The translations under genes and the position numbers were made by a program. From Spirosoma oryzicola (GTDB taxonomy: Bacteria > Bacteroidota > Bacteroidia > Cytophagales > Spirosomataceae), in NCBI RefSeq assembly GCF_021233055.1, contig NZ_CP089538.1:2434501-2498500 (forward strand): a stretch of 64,000 bases of DNA, in the 5' to 3' direction. The first letter of the stretch is position 1. The number at the start of each line of letters is the position of its first letter. This document shows, piece by piece, positions 24,215-33,038 of the stretch. Under the pieces are notes generated by a model. That model ran no database searches and was not told the origin of the DNA. It saw nothing but the letters and a program-made list of their open reading frames with translations.

Positions 24215-26877
24215 GAAATGTATTCGTGATGGTGTTGGCGCTGTGGTCGGGAGTGGCTATGGCGCAGCTAGGGAGCGGGGTGAGTAAGGCGGTGTATGCG
24301 AATGATAAGCTGGTTCAGGCGGGGATGGATAGTTTGCAGAGCGCGCAGATTAGCGCGAACACGACTAAGCTTACTCCCTTGCAAAGTCTGACGACTGTTG
24401 TTGTTTTCCCTAAAAACATCTTTGACGCGGGCGCTGTACTCAAAGACGTCTTTATTAACAACGCGGACGGCTCATTTGTCACTTCTGGGGCTACGGGGTG
24501 GACAGTTACAGGCGCATTACCTGTTTCATTTGGCACCTATACAATTTCAGGTCTGCCGTCTACGACCTCGAAAGCGGTGCGGTTCGAGAATGCGGTTGGT
24601 AGCGTAGTTGGGGTCTGGAATATTGCTACGCAGGGAACAACCTTCACCGTGCCTGTGGGTAGCACAGTTGCTTATATTACCCTTTCGCGGGCGGACGAGG
24701 TATTGAATCTTTCAGGGGTACAAATCGAGCAGGGAAGTGTTGCTACCGCTTACTCTGCCTATTTCCCTCCTTTTTCCAGGACAACTCTTAATGCTAATAC
24801 AATCCCGGTCATCAGTCCGCGCGCAGTTACCAGCAAAAACCTGTTCACTGGGCAAAATACGCGGGACGGGTATTTTCTGGAAAACACGGGGCTTGAAACT
24901 GCCAACAGTACCTATAGCTACACAGACTTTATCGCTGTCAAGCCTGGGTTAACCTACACCGGATGGGACGGGGTGAACGGGATGCGGAAGACTACGTTTT
25001 ACGATGCATCTAAAAATGTGGTGAGCGGTGGCTCAACGAATCTAATTACCTCGTTTACGGTTCCATCTGGCGTAGCGTACGCGCGGGTTAGTTACTTTTC
25101 AGCCCGAAAAGCTTCGTTTCAGTTCGAGCAAAGTGCAAGCGCAACGACGTTTCAGGCGTATTTTACGCCTATCACAACAGGCTTCTACGCCAATGAAACG
25201 TATATTCCCTTTCCATCTAGTCAGGAAACGAAAGTCACCCTGAAAGATGTGGAGCGACTCACGTTTTTTGGTGATTCATACACCGATGGCGTCGATCAGC
25301 TAAAGGGGAAAAGCTACATGTCAATCCTTTCGCTGTTTTCGGATTGGAACTTCGAAAACTACTCGTTGGCGGGTAACACGTTTGCCAGTATCCTGACGCG
25401 AATTCAGAACAACGACAAGACGTTTCATTCCAGCGTCGGCATCAAGGACTTTTCGGGGGGCGGTTACGCGATGATTCTCTCGTGGACGAACGAGTTTGCC
25501 GCCAATCCCATCAATGCGACCAATCAGCTTACCATCTATCTAAGCAGCTTAAAGAGCCTGTGCGACGCGGTTAAGGCGCTGGGCTACAAGCCTATTATCG
25601 CAAACGAGTACTATACCGGTAACGGAACGTATGGAAATCTAGTCCAATCGGCGCTGTCTGAATTTGCTCAGCGCGAAGGGTATGTCTATGTCGATGTAGC
25701 ACAAAAAGCCCAACTGATACGGGGTACGCCAGACAATCCAAAGTACTGGTATGGCTCACACCCTGGCACACGTACCAACACAGTCTTTTGGTCGCCCATG
25801 ATGCGTCATATCCATGCGTTGCCCAGACCCAGGCAGGCCATTAAGATATTTCCGAAGCGAACAAGCTATACCCAGTCCGGCATCAATGATTTTCTGTACA
25901 CAGACTATTCGAACCGGGCCAAAATGTTTAAGGAGATTTTTCTAAGTCAGCATCCGATGGGGAGCAGTGTCGAAAAGTACTATGATGATCTAACGACGCT
26001 GAACGGACTTGGTACCTATACGGGGCAGACGGTTAACGATTACCTAAAGCTAATGAATAGCGAAACGGTGTCGATTGCGGATTACGCACTCGTTGAATGT
26101 GTAGTCAACGCAACCGCGGGTAACGTAACTACGTTTGGGTTGGGCTTATCTGACGTAGGCGCTACGGTGTACGTGCGTGATTACGTCAGTAACGCCTGGG
26201 TGCAACTAACCAAGACTGCGCAGGCGGACGGCTCTGCGGTGTATTACATCACCAACACAAAAAACCAGATTAGCTACGATAAAGCCACGTTTCTGATCTA
26301 TAAAAGTGGTGGCTATGCGCTGCAAAACCCCTACTACAAGTGGTCGGGTACTGTAGGCAAGGACATGAATCAGCGCAGCTTGCCGGTTGATCTTGCTAGC
26401 TCGGAGCTACTGACTACGCCTACGTTTAGTAATTCGAGCCTCACGGGTTGGACCGTAACGGGAACCGTAACAGGAACAACACCTGACAATACCCCAGCGG
26501 GTGCCAATCTGATCGCAACAGTTGATCAGACTAATTTCGTAAGCCAGACTGTCAACTTCGCGGCTGAATCTGAACGTACGCGTAAGATACAGATTAAAGT
26601 TATTGCGCGTCGCAATCCAGCAGCGTTTAGTAGTTCGAACGCGTACCCCTCCGCGTCGGCTATAACAGACGACACCTACGATTTAGCCAGTCTGGGCATT
26701 GATCTTACGCTAAACAGCAACAACATCCTGTATTTCTCGCGAAACGTGGGGTTGCACTGGACAGAAGCACTGGTTGAGTTTCAGCTACCTCCAAACATGT
26801 CTAGTGTAACAGTAACCCTAAAGAGCAGGGATCTGCAAATTGAACTAGCGAAAGCAAGCGTTAAGATAGAACCCTAA
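24211..26877 (+). CDS. Large exported SGNH-hydrolase protein, fibre- or spike-like
   Basis: An 888-aa protein with a signal peptide (MRNVFVMVLALWSGVAMAQ), two beta-sandwich-like repeats (about 70-330, jelly-roll type with FxxAxxxTxxQ endings), an SGNH hydrolase domain (about 345-550) and C-terminal beta domains. Catalytic candidates are Ser356 in FFGDSYTDG, Asn427 in WTNEF and His517 in YGSHPG; the Asp usually three residues before His is replaced by Tyr. Such domains remove acetyl groups from polysaccharides. In a tail operon it could act as a capsule-degrading receptor-binding protein, but export suggests it may instead alter the lysogen surface. Confidence 0.7.
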   Translation: MRNVFVMVLALWSGVAMAQLGSGVSKAVYANDKLVQAGMDSLQSAQISANTTKLTPLQSLTTVVVFPKNIFDAGAVLKDVFINNADGSFVTSGATGWTVTGALPVSFGTYTISGLPSTTSKAVRFENAVGSVVGVWNIATQGTTFTVPVGSTVAYITLSRADEVLNLSGVQIEQGSVATAYSAYFPPFSRTTLNANTIPVISPRAVTSKNLFTGQNTRDGYFLENTGLETANSTYSYTDFIAVKPGLTYTGWDGVNGMRKTTFYDASKNVVSGGSTNLITSFTVPSGVAYARVSYFSARKASFQFEQSASATTFQAYFTPITTGFYANETYIPFPSSQETKVTLKDVERLTFFGDSYTDGVDQLKGKSYMSILSLFSDWNFENYSLAGNTFASILTRIQNNDKTFHSSVGIKDFSGGGYAMILSWTNEFAANPINATNQLTIYLSSLKSLCDAVKALGYKPIIANEYYTGNGTYGNLVQSALSEFAQREGYVYVDVAQKAQLIRGTPDNPKYWYGSHPGTRTNTVFWSPMMRHIHALPRPRQAIKIFPKRTSYTQSGINDFLYTDYSNRAKMFKEIFLSQHPMGSSVEKYYDDLTTLNGLGTYTGQTVNDYLKLMNSETVSIADYALVECVVNATAGNVTTFGLGLSDVGATVYVRDYVSNAWVQLTKTAQADGSAVYYITNTKNQISYDKATFLIYKSGGYALQNPYYKWSGTVGKDMNQRSLPVDLASSELLTTPTFSNSSLTGWTVTGTVTGTTPDNTPAGANLIATVDQTNFVSQTVNFAAESERTRKIQIKVIARRNPAAFSSSNAYPSASAITDDTYDLASLGIDLTLNSNNILYFSRNVGLHWTEALVEFQLPPNMSSVTVTLKSRDLQIELAKASVKIEP

Positions 26878-26881
26878 TTAG

Positions 26882-27355
26882 ATGCGACTCTTTTTATTCT
26901 TATCCTTCGTTCTGCCTGGATGTCTGGCTTCTGCCCAGATGAAGCAAGGTGCTGACGGCACGACGCGCACTAACAACCTTTCGGATCTATCCAGCATGGC
27001 CCAGGCGCGCTATAACCTAAAACTAAGCTACTCCGATATCCGGGGTTTGTTTTCGGTGACCGGTTACGGTAGCTACGATCCGCTAACGGGTGTTTTTACC
27101 ATCACGACGCCAACCTGGTCGAATCTATCCGGCAAACCAACGAAGCTATCGGAGTTCACCAACGATCTGAACTTGGCTACGCTAGGGCAGATCAACGATG
27201 CGCTGGCTGCCAAGCAAAACGCCTTGACAACGAGTACGAATCTATCCGTTGGGTCAGTCACAGCGCTAGGGGGCTTGATTCTTAAATCACCCAACGGGAC
27301 GCTGTACAAACTGATTGTCAGTGACGCGGGTACCTTATCCACCACAACGCTATGA
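26882..27355 (+). CDS. Exported fibre-like protein, 157 aa
   Basis: Signal peptide MRLFLFLSFVLPGCLASAQ, then a short chain with features of tail-fibre shafts: SDLSSMAQARYNLKLSYSDI, and a WSNLSGKPTKLSEFTNDLN segment of the kind repeated in collagen-like and fibre proteins. The C-terminal part (LGGLILKSPNGTLYKLIVSDAGTLSTTTL) matches fibre tips described in other phages by general pattern. It overlaps the next gene by 4 bp. Probably secreted or virion-attached. Confidence 0.6.
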   Translation: MRLFLFLSFVLPGCLASAQMKQGADGTTRTNNLSDLSSMAQARYNLKLSYSDIRGLFSVTGYGSYDPLTGVFTITTPTWSNLSGKPTKLSEFTNDLNLATLGQINDALAAKQNALTTSTNLSVGSVTALGGLILKSPNGTLYKLIVSDAGTLSTTTL

Positions 27356-28005
27356 AAAAGCTACTTGTCCTGTTTCTTCTCACGCTCAGTTTGTCCGGTT
27401 TCTACGTAGCCGATAACATGCATTTGCCGGTTGTGCAGACGGTAGCGGACTTGAAGCTCAAAGCCGTTTCGCCCTACACGCCCGTGTTTGTGCTGGCAAG
27501 AAACGATCTGTCGGATGGGCTTGGCCTCGGCGCGATCTACTACTGGAAGCCGGATGCGACCGACGCTGAAGACATGACGTTTCTTAACGTGATTGGTAGT
27601 AGCGTCAGTGCGACGGGGCGATGGATGCGATTAATTGTCCGGACGCAGCAATTGCCGGGCGGTATACTGGTGTCGAACTCCGGTAAGAAGGAATACTTTA
27701 CCTCCATTGTGACGAGCGCGCAGGGCAAAGCAACGATCAATCTGACCGCAGACGGCACAGCAACCGGTACGGCTTTGTTTTCAACCATCTATTCCAACAG
27801 GTGCGAGATGGTGGGGCCGATGCCAACGAGTATCAACAACGCGATTCTAGAATACACAGAGAGCGTGAGCAGTGACAAAAAGCAGACGACCCACCAGTTC
27901 TACAAGGGCAACTCCACCGCCGTGGGTGCGCTGGGTCTAAGCGTCGTTTCCTTTACCGCAGCGCCTGCGTCTGTTTCCGCCAATTGTACGATTGCCGGCT
28001 TTTAA
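27352..28005 (+). CDS. Exported hypothetical protein, 217 aa
   Basis: Hydrophobic N-terminus (MKKLLVLFLLTLSLSGFYVA) and a beta-rich mature part with a motif common in phage fibre modules (TVADLKLKAVSPYTPVFVLARNDLSDGLGLGAIYYWKPDATDAED), followed by Ser/Thr-rich repeats. It is the last of four successive genes with signal peptides. The broken tail gene 28018 starts 12 bp later. Function unknown. Confidence 0.6.
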   Translation: MKKLLVLFLLTLSLSGFYVADNMHLPVVQTVADLKLKAVSPYTPVFVLARNDLSDGLGLGAIYYWKPDATDAEDMTFLNVIGSSVSATGRWMRLIVRTQQLPGGILVSNSGKKEYFTSIVTSAQGKATINLTADGTATGTALFSTIYSNRCEMVGPMPTSINNAILEYTESVSSDKKQTTHQFYKGNSTAVGALGLSVVSFTAAPASVSANCTIAGF

Positions 28006-28017
28006 TAATCCTTTACT

Positions 28018-28614
28018 ATGCATAAATCCTTTTCCGAAGCCCTCGGCGCTAACTTGATCGAAGTTGCCGTACTACACGATGGCCTGCCGTTTGTTGTGAA
28101 TGGTACGCAATACTACCGCGCTACACAGGATGGTATCAACATGCTGATGGGACGCTTTCATGCGCTTTCTGATACCATCCGTCGCCACGATCAATTGAAA
28201 CTAGCGTCAGAGCACATCGATACGGCATTGGCTACGTACGATATGCTATTTCGCAGGATCAGAGCGCAGGCAAACTTAGATATTGAACAGGTATTAGATG
28301 CTGTTACCGAGGGTATGATACTAAATGAACGCTTAAAACAGCGTAAGGATATGGGGCTTTCTGTGGAGCAGGTGTACGAAATAGCGAGTATCTGGTTTTT
28401 CTCGGAAAACGAAGATCCCGGCGCTGTCGATTTCGAGATTAACCGCAAAAAGATTCTCGATTGGACGCAGTGGGAACGGGCTGGTGAGTTGTATAAAAAA
28501 ATAGTCAGCTACTGTATACTGTTCGTTATAAGTGCCATCATATATACCAACAAACGGACAGCACTATTTTCTAGGAAAATATTTATTGATAACCTGGCGA
28601 AGAAGCAAATTTAG
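28018..28614 (+). pseudogene. Tail gene broken by island 1 (homologue of 39151)
   Basis: The first ~160 residues are homologous along their length to the complete gene at 39151 (shared QDGINMLMGRFHALSDTIRR, AQANLD, ERLKQRKDMGLS), but the DNA has clearly diverged, so it is not a recent duplication. Homology stops at GELYKK (about 28500), and the remaining frame (IVSYCILFVISAIIYTNKRT) is unrelated and runs antisense into the RES toxin gene. I read this as the native gene cut by the left end of island 1, with 39151 as its substitute. The stop overlaps the toxin gene by about 50 bp. Confidence 0.7.
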
Positions 28615-29097
28615 TGGCCTTCTTGTTGATAATCTTTTGTTAAAAGCTCGCTTGTCAAAAGAATAGGGCTTCTTTTCTATAATTTTGACATTATCTTTCG
28701 TGAAAAGAGGATGTAAAGGGTTTATTATATAATTAAAATCGCCGTCTATAACCGCAGACGGAACTTTCATGCAAAGATACTTTCCTTCGCTTAGCCATTT
28801 ATCAGATATGATAAGTAGATCCTCGCTCAGTGAAGGCCAACTTGGAGGCAGATCGGTCTCACTTATTTCTAATATTGAGCTATCTGGTATTTGTATACTT
28901 ATTCTAGCGAAGTTATTATCAGAAAGAAGAGTAGATTCTTTTAGATGCACCCAATATTCCCAAGCGCATAAGGAGGTACTTGCACCTGTATACAATACCG
29001 GAATTTTTTCCCTGTTCCATCTACCACCTATTAGGCTTGCGCCATATCCAGATAAGTCTTCAATGTACTTTACTCCACTTATTCTGTATACAATCAT
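28564..29097 (-). CDS. RES-domain toxin
   Basis: A 177-aa protein with the RES-domain signature: YRISGVKYIEDLSGYGASLIGGRWNREKIPVLYTGASTSLCAWEYWVHL, with Arg in the first strand, GGRWN, Tyr-Thr and the Glu-Tyr/His segment of the NAD-binding pocket. RES toxins deplete NAD+ or modify targets and are controlled by Xre/MbcA/ParS antitoxins. Its antitoxin gene is 13 bp upstream. It is at the left edge of island 1, next to the truncated tail gene, so toxin dependence could stabilise the island. Confidence 0.85.
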   Translation of the reverse strand: MIVYRISGVKYIEDLSGYGASLIGGRWNREKIPVLYTGASTSLCAWEYWVHLKESTLLSDNNFARISIQIPDSSILEISETDLPPSWPSLSEDLLIISDKWLSEGKYLCMKVPSAVIDGDFNYIINPLHPLFTKDNVKIIEKKPYSFDKRAFNKRLSTRRPLNLLLRQVINKYFPRK

Positions 29098-29110
29098 GTA
29101 TCACTAAAAA

Positions 29111-29590
29111 TCAAGACAAAATACCATATTCTAACCTCAGAAGTAACTTCCTGACCACTTCAACGCCTTCAGCCGTTGATAAAAGCTCGATAGGCTTTCT
29201 ATTTTCTGCAAAGCTATTCGGAGTTGTTAACCAATCCAAAAAATCGTACTTCTCCTTGAATACATCTTTAGCAGAGGAATCCCACAATGACTCAAAGTAG
29301 GGAATGTCGTTCGTTGTAGGTCGGTATGATGACGAGACGTTGGCTATTCGCTGTAGTCTATCCCTTACCACATTAGCGACACTTTCACGTCTTCTTTGTT
29401 TCTTACGTGGTAATATTTTGAAACCGCCGTAATCTTCGACGGTGTCTAGAAAGACTTGATCGTTAATGTTTAACGTTATTGAAGCTCCCCTTGTGCTAAC
29501 TGTTACTTCTTCCCCGGTGTTGTTCAGCGAAATCCTGTAAGTCCTGTTGTCTGGATCGTAACCTACAACCGTACCTTCGCGCTCTTTCAT
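29111..29590 (-). CDS. ParS/MbcA-type antitoxin with an unusual N-terminus
   Basis: A 159-aa partner of the RES toxin. The C-terminal toxin-binding domain fits MbcA/ParS (DUF2384): FLDWLTTPNSFAENRKPIELLSTAEGVEVVRKLLLRLEYG. The normal N-terminal Xre HTH is missing; residues 1-60 instead form a beta-rich KOW/SH3-like segment (GTVVGYDPDNRTYRISLNNTGEEVTV, then INDQVFLDTVEDYGGFKILP) followed by a basic stretch KKQRRR. How it binds DNA for autoregulation is therefore unclear. The antitoxin-first gene order is usual. Confidence 0.75.
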   Translation of the reverse strand: MKEREGTVVGYDPDNRTYRISLNNTGEEVTVSTRGASITLNINDQVFLDTVEDYGGFKILPRKKQRRRESVANVVRDRLQRIANVSSSYRPTTNDIPYFESLWDSSAKDVFKEKYDFLDWLTTPNSFAENRKPIELLSTAEGVEVVRKLLLRLEYGILS

Positions 29591-30016
29591 AAATTATGTG
29601 CCAAATGGCGTTACAAGCTGTTTGTGACTATACCTATCAATCTAATTATGGGATTGAAGATATTGTATCCTACAACTAATTGGAAGTAGTCCTGCCGTTA
29701 TGAGAGCTACTCTTGGAGTTTTACTTCTAATAAAGAAACGTAGTAAAAGTGCGTAAAGTTTAGCTAAAGTCAAAGCACATATAAAAGTACAAATATGCTA
29801 TGACAAAGATGCTTCAGTAAAGAAGCAGTATTACAGTGATATGGCACAGATGCTACTGAAGTTGAAGTTACGCTAGAAATTTTACCAAATGAGAAAGAAT
29901 CGCAAGTTTATAGTATTATTATCTTTGTCGTTTTAGTAGGTATAGTCTATATAGTTTCAGGTTGTGACTTGATAAACAGTGACTTATAAAAATAGATAAG
30001 TTTTATGTAGCAAATT
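29591..30016. other. AT-rich intergenic region of island 1
   Basis: Nothing complete is encoded. The right half (about 29775-29989) contains a broken reading frame listed separately. The rest holds no clear hairpin or repeat and probably contains the divergent promoters of the antitoxin and of the nuclease gene. Confidence 0.4.
29775..29989 (+). pseudogene. Frameshifted gene remnant
   Basis: One frame reads VKAHIKVQICYDKDASVKKQYYS; after a one-base shift another continues as YGTDATEVEVTLEILPNEKESQ and then a membrane helix (VYSIIIFVVLVGIVYIVSG) to a stop at 29987-29989. Both parts look coding but no intact frame joins them. Family unknown. Confidence 0.4.
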
Positions 30017-30976
30017 ATGGCTAAAAGGTGTACATCAGACGGCAAGAGCTTAGAAAAGCTAGTTTCTCGTATTTATGAGACTCTAAAAGGCAATCCGCTT
30101 GCAGAGGTCCTTCACGACGTTAAACTAGACAATACTACCGGTAGAAAATCTCAGTTTGATGTGATCATAAAAAGCAAAGTAGCAAACTTTGCCCTTATGA
30201 TTGCGATAGAGTGTAAAGATTATAGTAAACCTGTTGAGAACAATCAGATACATGATTTCATTGTCCGTTGCGAATTAGTGCCAGGAATCAGTCGTAGAGT
30301 ATTTGTTGCTGTAAATGGCTACAGGTCAGGAGCGAAGGCTGTTGCCAAGGCCAAAGGGGTTGATCTTTACGATTTAAAAGAAGTCTCACCAGAACTACTT
30401 TCTGGTTGGATACAGGTCAGTAGCATCAAATCTGCTCATCTTAGCAACAGGGTTATAGAAACTGTAACGTTTTGTACAAAGGATGGCCGTGAGGTGGAAG
30501 TTAAACGAGAAGATATTGGTCGAGATCATTTCTTCATTCAACTTGGTAGGCGACCTCAGCCAGTAGCTAGTGTTATCATAGACTTAATAGAACAGTCAAC
30601 GGATATTTTTGATAAGTATGCGAGTGATGAGTTCGGCAAAGAGACTGAGTGGGGTAGTGATGGGAACTCAATTATTATACCGATGCCGCTTAACTTCAAT
30701 ATGAGTGAAAAGCGTTTTGGAATAATGTTAGATGGGTGGCCGGTAGAGCTGGATAAAGTTATTGTACTTGTAAATTACATATACAGTATAACGCAAGGTA
30801 GCAATGTTAAGGTAAGATCATATAAAGCTAATGAAGGTCAGGTACAAGCCGAGATCGTGTCAGGAAAATCAGGGGAGCACGGCTTTGAGTTTATTCGGGA
30901 TGTGGTCAATGGGGAAATGAAAATGTATGCTTTTCATTCTTCAGGGCAACTAATCGAACTAAGGCGAAGTGTTTAA
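30017..30976 (+). CDS. PD-(D/E)XK nuclease, Mrr-like
   Basis: A 319-aa protein with an N-terminal restriction-endonuclease fold: SLEKLVSRIYETL helix, then Asp48 (QFDV) and Glu65-x-Lys67 (IAIECKDYSK), then VAVNGYRSGAKAVAKAKGVDLYDL, as in Mrr_cat proteins where modified-DNA or nonspecific cleavage is typical. The C-terminal half (about 150-319) is an unknown domain with beta segments that could sense a signal or target. It lies in an AT-rich cargo region with a RES toxin-antitoxin pair and an ATPase-TOPRIM protein, so a defence role is likely but not shown. Confidence 0.7.
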   Translation: MAKRCTSDGKSLEKLVSRIYETLKGNPLAEVLHDVKLDNTTGRKSQFDVIIKSKVANFALMIAIECKDYSKPVENNQIHDFIVRCELVPGISRRVFVAVNGYRSGAKAVAKAKGVDLYDLKEVSPELLSGWIQVSSIKSAHLSNRVIETVTFCTKDGREVEVKREDIGRDHFFIQLGRRPQPVASVIIDLIEQSTDIFDKYASDEFGKETEWGSDGNSIIIPMPLNFNMSEKRFGIMLDGWPVELDKVIVLVNYIYSITQGSNVKVRSYKANEGQVQAEIVSGKSGEHGFEFIRDVVNGEMKMYAFHSSGQLIELRRSV

Positions 30977-31186
30977 GGGTCAAGACTGCGTTTGACTAAC
31001 CAATTACTGTGACTATACAGCTTAAAACCAATATCTGTAAATAAACAAGTAAGTAGGAGAATACCAAGGGTGTAGATTTATCTACCAATTATACATGTAT
31101 TCCTATCGTAAAATTATAAGTAGCACACTCACAAATTAGTTCGCGCAGCTATAAAGTATTATCATTAAACAAAAGCAAACCTATAT

Positions 31187-32929
31187 ATGAAGCATCTAGA
31201 AGGGCGTATTGTTGTTGATGCGCGACCAAAGATAGAAGATAGTGAACTAAATGTTTTTATTGAAGAAGTCTCCTTCAGAAGTGGAGAAAGAATTCAATTG
31301 AAACCTGATCAAATTGTAATTTTTGTAGGTCCTAATAATGCTGGGAAAAGTGCATCATTGAAGGAAATACACACAGATGTGCAGAAAAAAGTAGACGAGA
31401 AGGTAATTATAGATGAAGTAAGGCTTAATAAGTCTGGTACATCCCATGATATTCGAGATTATCTTTTAAAGATTGCAAAAAAGGATGGCATAAATGATGG
31501 TTATTACAAGATCGGAAAATCTGAGAGTATTCCTCTATCAAACGTTGATTATTTTTGGAGTGGACAAGAAAAGCTCCACTTGTTAGCTCCGCTATTTACC
31601 AAATTTCTTACTACTCAGGATCGGCTAAAAATGTCTAATACTCCAGAAAGTATAGCTACATTAACTGATAGTCCGTCTCACCCTTTTCACTTTTTACAAA
31701 TAAATGATACGTTCGAGAGAGAGTTTAGTAATCTATTTAAGCAAGCATTTGGGTTAGATCTAATTGTAAATCGAGGAGCCGGTAAGCATGTTCCTGTGCA
31801 TATCGGAGAAGCTCCCAAAATAGATGATGGTCAGGACAGAGTGTCCTATGGGTATCTTGAAAAACTATCGCTTCTCCCAACACTTGAAAAGCAAGGTGAC
31901 GGAATGAGAAGCTTTGTTGGAGTGCTTTTGAGTTCATTTGTTGCCTTTGAAAATATATTATTTATTGATGAGCCAGAAGCCTTTTTACACCCTCCTCAAG
32001 CTTATTTATTGGGTAAGATGTTAGCCAATGATGTGCCTCCTAGTAAACAAATATTTCTATCAACACATAGCGAAGATTTATTGAAAGGCCTAATAGATAA
32101 AAACTCCGATAGGGTGAAAATAATTAGGATAGAACGAAGTGGGAATACAAATCGAATAAGCGAACTTAATAGCGAGGATATAAAAGCTCTTTGGCGAGAT
32201 CCACTTTTAAAGTATTCAAATATATTAAGTGGGTTATTTCATTCTAAAGTAATTGTTTGTGAAAGTGACGGTGATTGTCGTTTTTTTGGAGCAATAGTAG
32301 ATGCTTTGACAAATGACAAAGCTCAAGTTAAACCTGATATATTGTTTGTTCACTGTGGAGGCAAGCAACGAATACCAGTGGTTGTAAATGCGTTATTTAA
32401 GTTAAGGGTAAAGCTGTTAGTTGTTTCAGATATTGATATACTCAATAACGAAACTCCACTAAAAGATATATATAGTGGCTTAGGGGGAGATTGGCCTGTC
32501 TTGGAGCCATTATGGAAAAGGTTGAAAAGTCAGATAGAAAGTAAAAGGCCGGAATTAGAAACAAGTGATGTACTAGCAAGCATTGAAAAGGTTCTAGGGG
32601 CTGTAGATCCCAAAGAGAGAGTATTTCCTAAGGAGCATGTCGAAGCAATAAGAAATGTGCTTAAAAAAGTAAGCCCGTGGTCAGAAGTGAAAAGCTCTGG
32701 TAAGTCATTTATACCAGCAGGGGAAGCAACTAAACTATTTACAGAAGTAATTAATCTCTGCAAAGCTGTTGGGTTAAATGTAGTCGAAGTAGGTGAGTTA
32801 GAAGGATTTGATAAAACCGTAGGTAATCATGGACCTAGATGGGTAAATGAAGTACTTGAGAAAGATTTAAACAATGATCCTGGGCTCGAGGAAGCTCGTA
32901 GATTTGTCGGATCATTAATGAATCAATAG
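31187..32929 (+). CDS. OLD-like ATPase-TOPRIM nuclease
   Basis: A 580-aa protein with an ABC-type ATPase domain: Walker A GPNNAGKS (48-55), signature-like GDGMRSF (238-243), Walker B ILFIDEPEAFLHPP (257-270) and H-loop THSED. The C-terminal TOPRIM domain has Glu359 (VCESDGDCRFF) and Asp415/Asp417 (VVSDIDIL). OLD, GajA and retron-associated nucleases share this layout, and many act in phage defence. No UvrD-like or DUF4435 partner is adjacent, so it would be a stand-alone type. It sits about 210 bp after the Mrr-like gene; co-transcription is unclear. Confidence 0.85.
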   Translation: MKHLEGRIVVDARPKIEDSELNVFIEEVSFRSGERIQLKPDQIVIFVGPNNAGKSASLKEIHTDVQKKVDEKVIIDEVRLNKSGTSHDIRDYLLKIAKKDGINDGYYKIGKSESIPLSNVDYFWSGQEKLHLLAPLFTKFLTTQDRLKMSNTPESIATLTDSPSHPFHFLQINDTFEREFSNLFKQAFGLDLIVNRGAGKHVPVHIGEAPKIDDGQDRVSYGYLEKLSLLPTLEKQGDGMRSFVGVLLSSFVAFENILFIDEPEAFLHPPQAYLLGKMLANDVPPSKQIFLSTHSEDLLKGLIDKNSDRVKIIRIERSGNTNRISELNSEDIKALWRDPLLKYSNILSGLFHSKVIVCESDGDCRFFGAIVDALTNDKAQVKPDILFVHCGGKQRIPVVVNALFKLRVKLLVVSDIDILNNETPLKDIYSGLGGDWPVLEPLWKRLKSQIESKRPELETSDVLASIEKVLGAVDPKERVFPKEHVEAIRNVLKKVSPWSEVKSSGKSFIPAGEATKLFTEVINLCKAVGLNVVEVGELEGFDKTVGNHGPRWVNEVLEKDLNNDPGLEEARRFVGSLMNQ

Positions 32930-32951
32930 AATCCATTATAATTGATTACGT

Positions 32952-33018
32952 TGGCTTCACTTGTACATAACACCCACTGCCTGCGCTTGACAGTGGGTGT
33001 TATGTACAAGTGAAGCCA
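32952..33018. repeat. Perfect 28-bp inverted repeat hairpin
   Basis: The arms at 32952-32979 and 32991-33018 are exact reverse complements with an 11-nt loop. It lies between the ATPase-TOPRIM gene and the pentapeptide gene. No T-run follows directly, so it is either a very stable transcription or processing element or a small transposable repeat. Confidence 0.8.
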
Positions 33019-33038
33019 GCATTAATAACTGTTATTAA

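Noticed and set aside
28495..28560. Att-like copy at the left edge of island 1
   Set aside because: I looked for TACGTCCTCTTAT or a clear variant and found none there.
32952..33018. Integron attC site
   Set aside because: The stem is perfect, without the unpaired bases and conserved GTTRRRY/RYYYAAC ends, and there is no IntI-type integrase.
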